A stretch of 28,697 bases of DNA from an uncultured Lysobacterales bacterium (GCA_946886865.1 CAMPJI010000027.1:1-28697); one strand, 5' to 3'. Numbered from the stretch's first letter, positions 8,622-16,938 are shown. Numbers and translations: made by a program. Notes: generated by a model not told the origin, from the sequence alone.

Positions 8622-9044
8622 TCAGGCGGCCGGCGTGCGACCAGGGCGGGCCAGTCGTGTCCCCAGCCAGGCCATCGGCACCGGCAGCAGCACGCCGCTG
8701 ACCAGCATCCACGTGGGGTGCGGAATCATCGTGTAGTTGAGCACCACGCCCAGCAGCACCAGTGCGCCGACGATGAGTGCCGCCAGGCGCGGGTGCCGCC
8801 GCGAGATTCGCGCCGCGACCCAGCCGCCCAGCAGCGCGGCCAGAGCGTAGCCGGCAATGACGCACGCCATGGCCGTCACCGGCGCGGTATTGATGAAGTC
8901 GGCGAGCGCCGCGGGGTCGGTGAGATCGGTGCCGGGTGGCGGCGGGTACAGCGCGGCGCTGAGCAGTTGGGACAGCGTGATCACCAGCCACGCCACCACG
9001 ATGCCGGCGACCACGCCAACGGCCGTCCTCAGTCCCTGTCGCAT
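8622..9044 (-). CDS. Small four-helix membrane protein of unknown function
   Basis: The 140-residue product has four predicted membrane helices (about 5-32, 53-76, 84-104 and 108-128), with a short periplasmic-like PPPPGTDLTDP loop after the first and a basic SRRHPR turn between helices 2 and 3. I do not recognise a named family. The ATG at 9044 is preceded by GGGGGC, a usable ribosome site. It lies divergent to the thioesterase gene and shares the strand with the metallo-beta-lactamase 99 bases downstream, so the two could be one transcript. No functional residue stands out. Confidence 0.7.
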   Translation of the reverse strand: MRQGLRTAVGVVAGIVVAWLVITLSQLLSAALYPPPPGTDLTDPAALADFINTAPVTAMACVIAGYALAALLGGWVAARISRRHPRLAALIVGALVLLGVVLNYTMIPHPTWMLVSGVLLPVPMAWLGTRLARPGRTPAA

Positions 9045-9195
9045 GCCATGCCCCCGGTAGGTCCCGGGCGTGAGGATCGCCGCTGGCGCTTGACCTCGCA
9101 AGCACGCGGGTGCGACGAGAATGGGTCGGGCCGCCCATGTCGACCCCGGCGCGGGCGTGCCGCGGCGATTGCCGCCTACCAGGAGCACCTGCCGC

Positions 9196-9699
9196 ATGAC
9201 CGGAGAACAGCGCGAACTCACCCTGCGGTTCCTCGCCGAGCCCACCGACGTCAATTACGGCGGCAAGGTCCACGGTGGCGTGGTGATGAAGTGGATCGAC
9301 CAGGCCGGCTACGCCGCGGCCGTGGGCTGGAGCGGGCGCTACAGCGTGACCGTGGCGGTCGGCGGCATCCGCTTCGTCTCGCCCATCCGCACCAGCGACC
9401 TCGTCACGGTGCGCACCAAGCTGGTCTACACCGGTACCAGCAGCATGCATTTCTCCGTGGATGTCACCGCGCGCGACCCGGGCATCGAGGGCGGCGACGC
9501 CACCCGCGAGCGGCTGTGCACGCACTGCGTGATCGTGTTCGTGGCGCTGGACGAGGTGGAGGGCAAGCCGACCCCGGTCCCGGCGTGGACGCCGCAGACG
9601 GAGGAGGACCGTCGCCTGGCGACGTACGCCACCAAGGTCATGGAGCTGAGCAAGGGCATCGAGCAGACCATCGAACGCTACCGCGAGGCGAGCGCCTGA
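9196..9699 (+). CDS. Acyl-CoA thioesterase (hotdog fold, YciA/BFIT type)
   Basis: The 167-residue protein is a single hotdog domain. The signature DVNYGGKVHGGVVMKWIDQAG (residues 18-38; Asn20, HGG 26-28, Asp35) is the conserved active-site region of acyl-CoA hydrolases, followed by the FVSPIRTSDLV strand. It cleaves acyl-CoA to free CoA and fatty acid in the cytosol, tuning acyl-CoA pools; chain-length preference cannot be read. The ATG at 9196 has AGGAG (9181-9185) ten bases upstream. A strong hairpin terminator follows at 9734-9757. Confidence 0.88.
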   Translation: MTGEQRELTLRFLAEPTDVNYGGKVHGGVVMKWIDQAGYAAAVGWSGRYSVTVAVGGIRFVSPIRTSDLVTVRTKLVYTGTSSMHFSVDVTARDPGIEGGDATRERLCTHCVIVFVALDEVEGKPTPVPAWTPQTEEDRRLATYATKVMELSKGIEQTIERYREASA

Positions 9700-9733
9700 C
9701 GACCGACACCTGACCCCCGGGTCCCGGAACGAA

Positions 9734-9757
9734 AAAGGCACCCCGCGGGGTGCCTTT
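9734..9757. terminator. Bidirectional rho-independent terminator
   Basis: An 11-bp perfect stem AAAGGCACCCC / GGGGTGCCTTT with a two-base centre (GC) sits between convergent genes. The A-run on the left and T-run on the right let it act in both directions, for the thioesterase gene and for the NlpC/P60 gene at 9795. Confidence 0.88.
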
Positions 9758-9794
9758 CGCTTGAATCCGGGCGGCCCGGTCGGGCCGATGTCGG

Positions 9795-10472
9795 TCAGAT
9801 GCCTTCGACCCGGCGCGCCGACATGAACTTGTTGCCCCAGTAGCCGGTGTCCATGCGCGAGACCATCACATCCTTGCCGCGGCTGGGCGCGTGCACGAAC
9901 TGGCCATTGCCGACGTAGATGCCCACGTGGTCGACGCGCCCGCGCTTGCCGAAGAACACCAGGTCGCCCTCGGCCAGCGCGTTGCGGTCATCGATCAGGC
10001 GGCCCCGCTTGGCCATTTCGCGCGAGACGCGCGGCAGCTCGACGCCCAGTGCATTGCGGAACACATAGCCGACCAGGCCGCTGCAGTCGAAGCCGCTGTC
10101 GGGCGAGGTGCCGCCCCAGCGGTAGGGCGTGCCGATCAGGGCCATCGCGCTCTGCAGCAGGGTCTTGATCTTGCCCTGGCCGCCGGCGTCGGCGCCCGGG
10201 CCGACCATGCGGTTGAAGTCGGTGGCCAGCATCAGCGCGCGATCCGACAGGGTCATCGTGTCGGTCATCATGCTGCGGCCGATGCCGGCGGCGTTGCCGG
10301 CGTCGGCGCTCATCCCACCGGCGGGTGGGATCTCCTGCGCACCGGCCGGCAGGGCCAGCAGGCACAGCAGGGCGGGAACGATGGAGAGGCGGAGGGCCCG
10401 GACCCATCGGGTCGGGCGGGTGGCGGCGCGGCCGGTGCCGTTGCAGGAACGGCGGATCGAGGAGGTCGTCAC
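9795..10472 (-). CDS. Secreted NlpC/P60 peptidoglycan endopeptidase
   Basis: The 225-residue protein has a basic N-terminus and a hydrophobic segment (about 28-45, ending PAGAQ), consistent with Sec export. The NlpC/P60 domain occupies about 105-222: TPYRWGGTSPDSGFDCSGLVGYVF with catalytic Cys130, HVGIYVGNG with His182, and a third polar residue His194 in QFVHAPS. Such enzymes cleave the D-Glu/meso-DAP bond in stem peptides. The start appears to be GTG (10470-10472), with only a weak ribosome site. It is a tandem relative of the next gene on the same strand. An AT-rich stretch at about 10535-10565 lies upstream and may hold its promoter. Confidence 0.88.
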   Translation of the reverse strand: MTTSSIRRSCNGTGRAATRPTRWVRALRLSIVPALLCLLALPAGAQEIPPAGGMSADAGNAAGIGRSMMTDTMTLSDRALMLATDFNRMVGPGADAGGQGKIKTLLQSAMALIGTPYRWGGTSPDSGFDCSGLVGYVFRNALGVELPRVSREMAKRGRLIDDRNALAEGDLVFFGKRGRVDHVGIYVGNGQFVHAPSRGKDVMVSRMDTGYWGNKFMSARRVEGI

Positions 10473-10534
10473 ACGGGACTCACGGTTTCATCACGCGGCG
10501 ATCATGCCCGCTCAAAGGAACTCGTAGGTGCAAA

Positions 10535-10565
10535 TTTCGTTAATTAATCGTTAAAGAAGAAAGAA
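10535..10565 (-). promoter_or_regulatory. AT-rich promoter candidate between the two NlpC/P60 genes
   Basis: This stretch (CAAATTTCGTTAATTAATCG on the plus strand and onward) is markedly AT-rich in a GC-rich window and contains TTAATTAA. It lies 60-95 bases before the GTG start at 10472, the right distance for a promoter read on the minus strand. I cannot assign -35 and -10 boxes with confidence. Confidence 0.3.
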
Positions 10566-10588
10566 ATCCGTCACGATTCGGCCGATCT

Positions 10589-11176
10589 TCAGCGCAGGAT
10601 GCGTTTGGCACCGCTGTAGTGGTCACGCCAGTAGTGCCCGTCCAGGTGGTCCAGGCGCACCGTTCCGCCGGTGCTCGGGGCGTGCACGAAGCGGCCTTCG
10701 CCGACGTAGATGCCCACATGGGTGACGGTGCCGCCACTGCCGAAAAAGACCAGGTCCGCGGTTGCCAGTTGCCGGGGCGGCACCTTGGGGCCCTGGTAGT
10801 CGGCGAGCGCCCGCGAGGTGCGCGGCAGGCGCACGTCGAGCATGTCGCTGAAGACGTAATTGACCAGACCGCTGCAGTCGAAGCCGCCCTCGGGCGTGTT
10901 GCCGCCGTACCGGTACGGCGTGCCGACCAGGCTGATCGCGCGCATCAGCACCGCGTTGGCCGAGGCCGGGTCGGCCGGGGTCACCTCCGGCCAATCGCGG
11001 GTGGACGTCGGTGCCGGCGCGGTGCGCACCGTCTCGCGTCCGCCGCCGCAGCCGGCCAGCAGCACCAGTGCAACGGAGAGGCCCGCAAAGCGTGCAAGAC
11101 CGCAAGGGAAAAGGCCCGGCGCCGACGCCGGTGGCGTGGCCGGGGGCTTGCCGGGATAATGCGCAGCCTTGTTCAC
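10589..11176 (-). CDS. Lipoprotein NlpC/P60 peptidoglycan endopeptidase
   Basis: The product has a hydrophobic segment ending in lipobox LLAGC, so it should be a lipoprotein. The NlpC/P60 domain follows: TPYRYGGNTPEGGFDCSGLVNYVF with the catalytic Cys, HVGIYVGEG with the catalytic His, and a third His in RFVHAPS (Cys101, His153, His165 from the chosen start). It is predicted to cut peptidoglycan stem peptides from the membrane surface. No ATG lies in front of the signal: I chose GTG 11174-11176 (195 residues, lipid Cys43); TTG 11212 would give 207 residues. The start is uncertain, as the leader is longer than usual. It is divergent from slyD at 11305. Confidence 0.82.
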   Translation of the reverse strand: MNKAAHYPGKPPATPPASAPGLFPCGLARFAGLSVALVLLAGCGGGRETVRTAPAPTSTRDWPEVTPADPASANAVLMRAISLVGTPYRYGGNTPEGGFDCSGLVNYVFSDMLDVRLPRTSRALADYQGPKVPPRQLATADLVFFGSGGTVTHVGIYVGEGRFVHAPSTGGTVRLDHLDGHYWRDHYSGAKRILR

Positions 11177-11304
11177 GGCCGACAGCTTGGCGGCTGGCCG
11201 CCGTCGCGACAAGCCTCACGCCCCCTCGCCGCTGCCGCGGCAGGCGCCTTCGCGCCGGGAGCCTCCTTACATGCCGGCCGCGAAGGCCGACCACCGGGTA
11301 TGCC

Positions 11305-11784
11305 ATGAAGATCGAGAAAGACCGCGTCGTGCGTTTCCACTACACCGTGTCCGAGCAGGGCCAGGCGCCGCTGGAGTCGTCCAACGGCGGCGATCCGCTG
11401 GCCATCCTGGTGGGCCACGGCAACATCATCCCGGGCCTGGAAACGGCGATGGCAGGCCGCGAGGCCGGCGAGACGTTCGAGGTCGACGTGGCCGCGGCCG
11501 AAGCCTACGGCGAGCGCCGCGAGGGCATGATCCAGCGCGTCCCCAAGAAGCACTTCCAGGGCGCCAAGCTGCAGCCGGGCATGCAGGCGGTGCTGCCGAC
11601 CAACTTCGGCCCGCGCGCCGTGACCATCCAGAAGGTGGGCATGAGCGTGGTCGACGTCGACCTCAACCACCCGATGGCGGGCAAGGACCTGCACTTCAAG
11701 GTGGAGATCGTCGACGTGCGCGAGGCCAGCGCCGAGGAGATCGAGCACAAGCACGTGCACGGCGAAGGCGGCCACCAGCACTGA
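11305..11784 (+). CDS. slyD: FKBP-type peptidyl-prolyl cis-trans isomerase, SlyD-like
   Basis: The 159-residue protein has the split FKBP domain with an inserted IF chaperone flap typical of SlyD: VRFHYTVSEQG at the start, GHGNIIPGLETAMAGREAGE (about 37-56) with the FKBP core, then an insert-in-flap segment MIQRVPKKHFQGAKLQPGMQ. The last 13 residues are histidine-rich (HKHVHGEGGHQH), a shorter version of the metal-binding tail that helps SlyD deliver Ni to hydrogenases; no hydrogenase genes are here. It catalyses prolyl isomerisation and chaperoning in the cytosol. The ATG at 11305 is the obvious start. A hairpin terminator follows. Confidence 0.88.
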   Translation: MKIEKDRVVRFHYTVSEQGQAPLESSNGGDPLAILVGHGNIIPGLETAMAGREAGETFEVDVAAAEAYGERREGMIQRVPKKHFQGAKLQPGMQAVLPTNFGPRAVTIQKVGMSVVDVDLNHPMAGKDLHFKVEIVDVREASAEEIEHKHVHGEGGHQH

Positions 11785-11807
11785 GGTCGAGCCTCCGGTA
11801 TCCGATG

Positions 11808-11834
11808 ACGGCCCGCCCTGTGCGGGCCGTTTTC
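11808..11834 (+). terminator. Rho-independent terminator after slyD
   Basis: The stem ACGGCCCGC / GCGGGCCGT with a five-base loop is followed by TTTTCGTT. It starts 24 bases after the slyD stop. Confidence 0.85.
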
Positions 11835-11912
11835 GTTGGCCCGGCGCACTAGGTGGAGACCGGGCTTGGCGCGGCTGGCATGATCGCCGGCGGCCACCGC
11901 TGGGGAGCGGAC

Positions 11913-13208
11913 ATGCATCACACCACCACGCCCGGGCCCGTGCCCGCGGCGCCCGCCACGTTCGCACCCGTCGCGCCGGGCGAGCGCATCGTCGCCCTCG
12001 ACGCCGTGCGCGCAGTCGCGCTGCTGGGCATCCTGCTGATGAATATCGAAGGGTTAGTGGGCCCGCTGTTCGGGTCCATCACGGGCGTGGACCCGAACCT
12101 GACCGGCGCAGACCGGATCGCCGATACGCTCATCTACATCTTCGTGCAGGGCAAGTTCTACACCCTGTTTTCGCTGCTGTTCGGCATGGGGTTTGCGGTG
12201 ATGATGGAACGCGCCCGCGCCGCGGGCCGACCGTTCACCGCGCCGTACCTGCGCCGCAGCCTTGCGCTGCTGGCGATCGGGCTGCTGCACCTGCTGCTGC
12301 TGTGGTCGGGCGACATCCTGGTGAACTACGCGCTGATGGCACTGGTGCTGCTGCTGGTCTTCGCTGCGACCCCCACCCGGCGCCTGCCGTGGTGGGGCGT
12401 GGCCCTGTACCTGGCACCGGCGGCCATCATGGCGCTGGGCGGGGCCATGGGGTCGCTGGCACAACTGGACCCGACGGCCGCCGCGGACATGGCCAAGGGC
12501 CTGGCCGAGCAGGAGCGCGCGATGGCCGACGCGCTTGCCGCACAGCGCGCCACCTATGGCGGCGCCGACTACCTCGCGGCCATGTCGCGGCGCTGGGACG
12601 ACTTCACGATGTTCATCGGCTACCTGCCGGTGATGGGCGCACACATCCTCGGGATGTTCCTGCTGGGGGCGTGGTTCGTGCGCAGCGGCGCGATCCGGCG
12701 GCCGGATGATTTCCCCCGCCTGTACACCGGGCTGCGCTGGGTGGCGCTGCCCCTGGGCCTGGCGGCGATGCTGCTGGCGTGGTGGCACGTGCCGACGGTC
12801 GACTTCGGCCGGTTGGACCTGACGTCGGGCCTGGCGTCGGCGCTCACTGCGGTGGCCAACCTGCTGATGTGCCTGGGCTACCTGGCCTGGCTGCTGCGCG
12901 GCCTGGAGGGCGGCGGCATCGCTGCACGCGCGCTGGCGTGGATCGCGCCGGCCGGGCGCATGGCCCTGACCAACTACCTGCTGCAGTCGCTGGTGTGCAC
13001 GACGATCTTCGCCGGTTACGGGCTCGGGTACTTCGAGCAGTTGCCGCGCGCCGGGCAGGTGCCGTTCGCGCTGGCGCTGTTCGTTCTGCAGGTGCTCGCC
13101 AGCCGCGCGTGGCTGGCGCGCTTCCGTTACGGGCCGGTGGAGTGGGTGTGGCGCGCGCTGACGTATGGACGGGCTCCCGCCATGCGCGAGGCGCCTGCAG
13201 GACGCTGA
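11913..13208 (+). CDS. DUF418 family multi-pass membrane protein (YeiB-like)
   Basis: The 431-residue protein opens with a cytosolic GERIVALDAVRAVALLGILLMNI segment typical of DUF418/YeiB proteins, then about ten membrane helices. The FVQGKFYTLFSLLFGMGFAVMMER stretch and the C-terminal PAGRMALTNYLLQSLVCTTIF stretch are the family hallmarks. The family's function is not settled. A loop of about 60 residues between helices (Ala/Arg-rich, around 190-240) lies outside the hydrophobic core. The ATG at 11913 has GGGGAG (11902-11907) six bases upstream; the open frame starts earlier at 11853 but without a ribosome site. Confidence 0.87.
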   Translation: MHHTTTPGPVPAAPATFAPVAPGERIVALDAVRAVALLGILLMNIEGLVGPLFGSITGVDPNLTGADRIADTLIYIFVQGKFYTLFSLLFGMGFAVMMERARAAGRPFTAPYLRRSLALLAIGLLHLLLLWSGDILVNYALMALVLLLVFAATPTRRLPWWGVALYLAPAAIMALGGAMGSLAQLDPTAAADMAKGLAEQERAMADALAAQRATYGGADYLAAMSRRWDDFTMFIGYLPVMGAHILGMFLLGAWFVRSGAIRRPDDFPRLYTGLRWVALPLGLAAMLLAWWHVPTVDFGRLDLTSGLASALTAVANLLMCLGYLAWLLRGLEGGGIAARALAWIAPAGRMALTNYLLQSLVCTTIFAGYGLGYFEQLPRAGQVPFALALFVLQVLASRAWLARFRYGPVEWVWRALTYGRAPAMREAPAGR

Positions 13209-13267
13209 TCGCACCGGTCGACACGCTGCGTCCCGGTCGCGCGCTGCGGCCGCGCGCCGGCAGGCCC

Positions 13268-13273
13268 TAGACT
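13268..13273 (+). promoter_or_regulatory. -10-like TAGACT close to the DadA-family start (leaderless candidate)
   Basis: The hexamer TAGACT ends six bases before the ATG at 13280, so transcription could start at or near the A of the ATG. There is no ribosome binding site and no clear -35 box. Confidence 0.35.
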
Positions 13274-13279
13274 TTGCGC

Positions 13280-14536
13280 ATGGAACAACGCGAAGACGTG
13301 GTGGTGGTCGGCGCCGGTGTGATCGGCCTGTCATGTGCGCTGGCGCTGCTGGATGCCGGGCGCGGCGTGCGCGTGGTCGATGCCGGCCGCGTCGGCGGCG
13401 GCAGCTCCCACGGCAACTGCGGCACCATCACCCCCAGCCACGCACCGCCGCTGGCGGCGCCGGGGGTGGTCCTGCGCGCGCTGCGCTGGATGCTGACGCC
13501 CGACGCGCCGCTCTACATCCCGCCCCGACTCGACCCCGTGCTGTGGCGCTGGCTGTGGCGCTTCGCCGGCCGCTGCAACCGGCGTGACTGGCGCGCCTCG
13601 GCCATCGCCAAGGCCGCGTTGCTGGGCGACTCGCGCGCGCGCCTGGGCGACTGGGTGGCACGGCATTCGATCGATTGCGGGTTCGTCGAGTCCGGCGAGG
13701 ACTACGTGTATCGCGATGTCCGGGCGTTCGCGCACGGCCAGCAGGAGCTGCCGCTGCTGCGCGAACTGGGCATCGAGCTGGAGGTGGTCGACGGCCCGGC
13801 GTACGAGGCGATCGAGCCGGCGATGAAGCCCGGCGTCGCCGGTGCCATCCGTTTCTCCGGAGACGCCATGCTGCGGCCCGACCGGTATCTGGCCGAGCTG
13901 GCGCGCGTGGTGCGCGAGCGCGGGGGCGTGATCGACGAGCACCGCGCGCTGGACGGCATCGACCACAGCCGCGAGGGCCCGGTGCTGCATACCGCCGCCG
14001 GCGCGCTTCGGCCGCGCGATGCGGTCATCGCCACCGGTGCGTGGTCACCGCGTCTTGCCAAGGCGATCGATGTCCCGGCGCTGACGGGCGCGATGCAGCC
14101 GGGCAAGGGCTACTCGATCACCTACTCGCGGCCCGCGCTGGCGCCCAAACGGCCGCTGGTGCTGCGCGAGCGGGCCGTCTGCGTGACCGCGTGGCCCGAC
14201 GGGTTCCGCCTGGGCAGCACGATGGAATTCTCCGGCTTCGACGAGCACCTCAATGCGCGCCGGCTGGCCGCCTTGGAACGCGGCGCGGCCGACTACCTGC
14301 ACGAGCCGGTTGGCGCCCAGGTCCGCGAGCGGTGGTACGGGTGGCGGCCCATGAGCTGCGACGACATCCCGATCATCGGGGCGGTGCCGCACCGCCCGAA
14401 CCTGTGGCTGGCGACCGGCCACGGGATGATGGGCATGGGCATGAGCGCGGGCACGGCGCAGTTGCTGGCCGACCTCGTGTGTGCCCGCACGCCCGCGCTC
14501 GATCCCGCGCCGTACCGCGTGGAGCGTTTCGGCTGA
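13280..14536 (+). CDS. FAD-dependent oxidoreductase, D-amino acid dehydrogenase (DadA) family
   Basis: The 418-residue protein begins with the dinucleotide-binding motif VVVVGAGVIGLSCALALLDAG and the DAO-family SHGNCGTITPS flavin-contact segment. Near the C-terminus GWRPMSCDDIPIIGAVP and NLWLATGHGMMGMGMSAGTAQL are the DAO/DadA signature that closes over FAD. It should oxidise an amino acid or amine, passing electrons to the respiratory chain or oxygen. No hydroxyproline or alanine racemase genes are adjacent to indicate the substrate. The ATG at 13280 has no Shine-Dalgarno, but a TAGACT hexamer sits six bases before it (see findings). The gap to the next gene is 85 bases. Confidence 0.88.
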   Translation: MEQREDVVVVGAGVIGLSCALALLDAGRGVRVVDAGRVGGGSSHGNCGTITPSHAPPLAAPGVVLRALRWMLTPDAPLYIPPRLDPVLWRWLWRFAGRCNRRDWRASAIAKAALLGDSRARLGDWVARHSIDCGFVESGEDYVYRDVRAFAHGQQELPLLRELGIELEVVDGPAYEAIEPAMKPGVAGAIRFSGDAMLRPDRYLAELARVVRERGGVIDEHRALDGIDHSREGPVLHTAAGALRPRDAVIATGAWSPRLAKAIDVPALTGAMQPGKGYSITYSRPALAPKRPLVLRERAVCVTAWPDGFRLGSTMEFSGFDEHLNARRLAALERGAADYLHEPVGAQVRERWYGWRPMSCDDIPIIGAVPHRPNLWLATGHGMMGMGMSAGTAQLLADLVCARTPALDPAPYRVERFG

Positions 14537-14621
14537 GGCATCGAACGCGGGGCGTTGACGTCAACCCGGTCAGACTGCCGCCTTTTCGACGCGATGCCAT
14601 GGGCATCCGGGGAGGACCGAC

Positions 14622-15962
14622 ATGGCACGCGACTTCGACCTGATCGTGGTGGGGGGCGGCTCGGGCGGGCTGGCCGGCGCCTTCCGCGCCGCCGCGCACG
14701 GCGCGCGCGTCGCGCTGCTGGAGCCCGGAGCGCTTGGAGGCACCTGCGTCAACGCCGGCTGCGTGCCGAAGAAGGCGATGTGGCTGGCGGCCGATGTCGC
14801 ACGCAAACTGACCATGGCCGCGGATCTCGGGTTCGCGACCGAAACCTGCGCGCTGGACTGGCCCGAATTCATTGCCCACCGCCAGCGCTACATCCACAAC
14901 ATCCACGAGAGCTACCGGCAACGACTGGACGAGGCCGGCATCCCCGTGCTGCCGATGCGCGGGCGCCTGGTCGGCCCGGGAACGGTGGAGTGCGACGATG
15001 GCGTGCGCCTGTCGGCGTCGCGGCTGCTGCTGGCCACCGGCGGCCATGCCGTCAAACCGCCGGTCGCGGGGGCGGACCTGGGCGGCACCTCCGACGACTT
15101 CTTCCACTGGACCGCCGCGCCCCCCGAGGTGGCCATCATCGGCGGCGGTTACGTGGCGGTGGAACTGGCCGGGGTGCTGCAGGCGCTGGGCAGCCGCGTG
15201 TCGATGTTCGTACGCGGGCCGCGGCTGCTCGAAGCGTTCGACGAGGAATTGTGCGACCGGTTGGCGGAGGACTACCGCCACGCAGGGGTGCGCGTCCATT
15301 TCGACTGCGAAGTGGAGTCGATCGAGGGCGAGGGTGGCCGGCGGCGCGTGCGCGGGGGCGGGGAGGACCAGGGCACGTTCGACGCGGTGCTCTTCGCCAC
15401 CGGTCGGGCGCCCAACACCGGTGGCCTGGGGCTGGAGGCGGCCGGCGTCCAGACCGACGAGCGCGGACGCATTTGCGTCGACGCGCGCCACGCCACCAGC
15501 GCACCGGGGGTGTACGCGGTCGGCGACGTCACCACCGACCCGGCGTTGACGCCGGTGGCCATCGCCACCGCTCGACGGCTGATGGACCGGCTGTACGGCG
15601 ACCGCGACGACACGTTGGACCTGTCGCAGGTGCCCACGGTGGTGTTCACCCACCCGCCGCTGGGCATGGTGGGGCTGACGGAAGCCGAAGCCCGCGCCTC
15701 GCATGACGACGTGCAGGCCTACACCACCGGCTTCCGCCCCATGCTCCACGCGCTGTCGGAGTCGCAGCAGCGCAGCCTGTTCAAGCTGGTGTGTGTGGGT
15801 GACGAGCGTCGCGTGGTCGGGCTGCACCTGCTGGGCGAGGGGGCCGACGAGATGCTGCAGGGCTTCGCGGTGGCGATGAAACGCGGCATCACGCTGGATG
15901 ACCTGCACGACACCGTTGCCATCCACCCCACCAGTGCCGAGGAAGTGGTGTTGCTGCGCTAG
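14622..15962 (+). CDS. gor: Glutathione-disulfide reductase-like flavoprotein
   Basis: The 446-residue protein has the two-domain pyridine nucleotide-disulfide oxidoreductase layout. FAD motif GGGSGG is at 11-16; the redox-active disulfide is in GGTCVNAGCVPKK (Cys42, Cys47); the NAD(P) motif GGGYVAVELAGVL follows, with Arg after FVRGP suggesting NADPH; FATGRAPN and YAVGDVT complete the FAD site. The C-terminus has HPTSAEE with catalytic His435. This set fits glutathione reductase, which keeps glutathione reduced in the cytosol. The ATG at 14622 has GGAGGA (14610-14615 region) six bases before it. A related disulfide reductase with another substrate cannot be excluded. Confidence 0.88.
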   Translation: MARDFDLIVVGGGSGGLAGAFRAAAHGARVALLEPGALGGTCVNAGCVPKKAMWLAADVARKLTMAADLGFATETCALDWPEFIAHRQRYIHNIHESYRQRLDEAGIPVLPMRGRLVGPGTVECDDGVRLSASRLLLATGGHAVKPPVAGADLGGTSDDFFHWTAAPPEVAIIGGGYVAVELAGVLQALGSRVSMFVRGPRLLEAFDEELCDRLAEDYRHAGVRVHFDCEVESIEGEGGRRRVRGGGEDQGTFDAVLFATGRAPNTGGLGLEAAGVQTDERGRICVDARHATSAPGVYAVGDVTTDPALTPVAIATARRLMDRLYGDRDDTLDLSQVPTVVFTHPPLGMVGLTEAEARASHDDVQAYTTGFRPMLHALSESQQRSLFKLVCVGDERRVVGLHLLGEGADEMLQGFAVAMKRGITLDDLHDTVAIHPTSAEEVVLLR

Positions 15963-15975
15963 ACCGAGATGTTTC

Positions 15976-16043
15976 TGTAGAGCGAGGTGAGTCGCGACCG
16001 TGCTCGCCCGGAGGCCGTGGTCGCGACTCACGTCGCTCCTACA
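15976..16043. repeat. REP pair, family B (inverted)
   Basis: Left arm TGTAGAGCGAGGTGAGTCGC and right arm GACTCACGTCGCTCCTACA form an inverted pair of GTAG-type repeats downstream of gor. The left arm has lost a few positions. It matches the pairs at 81 and 16939. Confidence 0.82.
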
Positions 16044-16069
16044 AGGCTCTGGAAAGGGCGCAGCGTGCC

Positions 16070-16093
16070 CATCGCGGTGAAGCCGCGCCTACG
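16070..16093 (-). repeat. Degenerate single family A REP arm
   Basis: CATCGCGGTGAAGCCGCGCC followed by TACG resembles the family A right arm (ATCGCGGCTGAAGCCGCTCC-TACA) with several changes, and no partner arm is seen. It lies between the REP pair and hutG. Confidence 0.5.
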
Positions 16094-16109
16094 GACGCGG
16101 TACCTGCGC

Positions 16110-16115
16110 GACAAT
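16110..16115 (+). promoter_or_regulatory. -10-like GACAAT close to the hutG start (leaderless candidate)
   Basis: GACAAT matches five of six bases of TACAAT-type -10 boxes and ends seven bases before the hutG ATG. No ribosome site is present. No consensus -35 box is visible. Confidence 0.35.
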
Positions 16116-16122
16116 CAACCCC

Positions 16123-16902
16123 ATGGACACCTTCACCCTGCACCGCGGCACCGCGCCGCTGCTCGTGAGCCTGCCGCACGACGGCAGTGCCATCCCCGAT
16201 GAACTCGCGGCGCGGATGACGCCTCAGGCGCGCCGTGCACCCGACACCGACTGGCACGTGTCGCGGCTGTACGCCTTCGCCCGGGACCTCGGCGCATCGG
16301 TGCTCGTACCGCGCTACTCGCGCTACGTGGTCGACCTCAACCGGCCGGAGGACGACACCTCGCTGTATCCCGGGCAGAACACGACGGGCCTGTGCCCGAC
16401 CGTGCGCTTCACCGGCGAACCGCTGTACCTCGAGGGACAGGCGCCGACCACCGACGAGATCATCGGACGTATCAACACGTACTGGCGCCCGTACCACGAC
16501 GCGCTGCGCGGTGAGCTCGAGCGGCTTCATGGCCTGCACCGGCGGGTTGCCCTCTGGGAAGGCCACTCGATCCGCGGCAGCGACCTGCCGTTCCTGTTCG
16601 AGGGGCGCCTGCCGGACCTCAACCTCGGCACCGCCGCGGGCACCAGTTGCTCGCCCGCGCTGCAGGCGCGCCTGGAAGGCGTGCTCGCCGCGCAGGCCGC
16701 CTACGACTGGGTCGCCAACGGCCGATTCAAGGGCGGCCACATCACCCGGCACTACGGCCGGCCGGCGGATGGCATCGATGCGGTGCAGCTGGAGATCAGC
16801 CAGCGCACTTACATGGACGAAGACTCGTTCGAGTACGACGAGGCCAAGGCGGCGGATCTGCAGGTCGTCCTGCGCGACCTGCTCGCCGCCATGCCCCTGT
16901 AG
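16123..16902 (+). CDS. hutG: N-formylglutamate deformylase (HutG type)
   Basis: The 259-residue protein matches N-formylglutamate amidohydrolase throughout: VSLPHDGSAIPDEL near the start, YSRYVVDLNRPEDDTSLYPGQ, the metal-site GHSIRG, then GRFKGGHITRHYGRP and QLEISQRTYMDED. It hydrolyses N-formyl-L-glutamate to glutamate and formate, the last step of one histidine degradation route, and uses a metal ion. No other hut gene is in the window, so it is an orphan here. The ATG at 16123 has no Shine-Dalgarno but a -10-like hexamer just before it. The stop codon TAG lies inside a REP element (TGTAGGAGC), so the repeat has supplied the gene's end. Confidence 0.92.
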   Translation: MDTFTLHRGTAPLLVSLPHDGSAIPDELAARMTPQARRAPDTDWHVSRLYAFARDLGASVLVPRYSRYVVDLNRPEDDTSLYPGQNTTGLCPTVRFTGEPLYLEGQAPTTDEIIGRINTYWRPYHDALRGELERLHGLHRRVALWEGHSIRGSDLPFLFEGRLPDLNLGTAAGTSCSPALQARLEGVLAAQAAYDWVANGRFKGGHITRHYGRPADGIDAVQLEISQRTYMDEDSFEYDEAKAADLQVVLRDLLAAMPL

Positions 16903-16924
16903 GAGCGGCTTCAGCCGCGATCCA
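16899..16924 (+). repeat. Single family A REP arm overlapping the hutG stop
   Basis: TGTAGGAGCGGCTTCAGCCG with the following CGATCC is a perfect family A left arm with hairpin GCGGCT-TC-AGCCGC. It overlaps the last bases of hutG; no right arm follows, as a family B pair begins 15 bases later. Confidence 0.85.
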
Positions 16925-16938
16925 CGCTCCACCCGTCC

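Noticed and set aside
14373..16031. 552-codon minus-strand frame opposite the DadA-like and gor genes
   Set aside because: His/Gln/Arg-rich shadow without any family motif.
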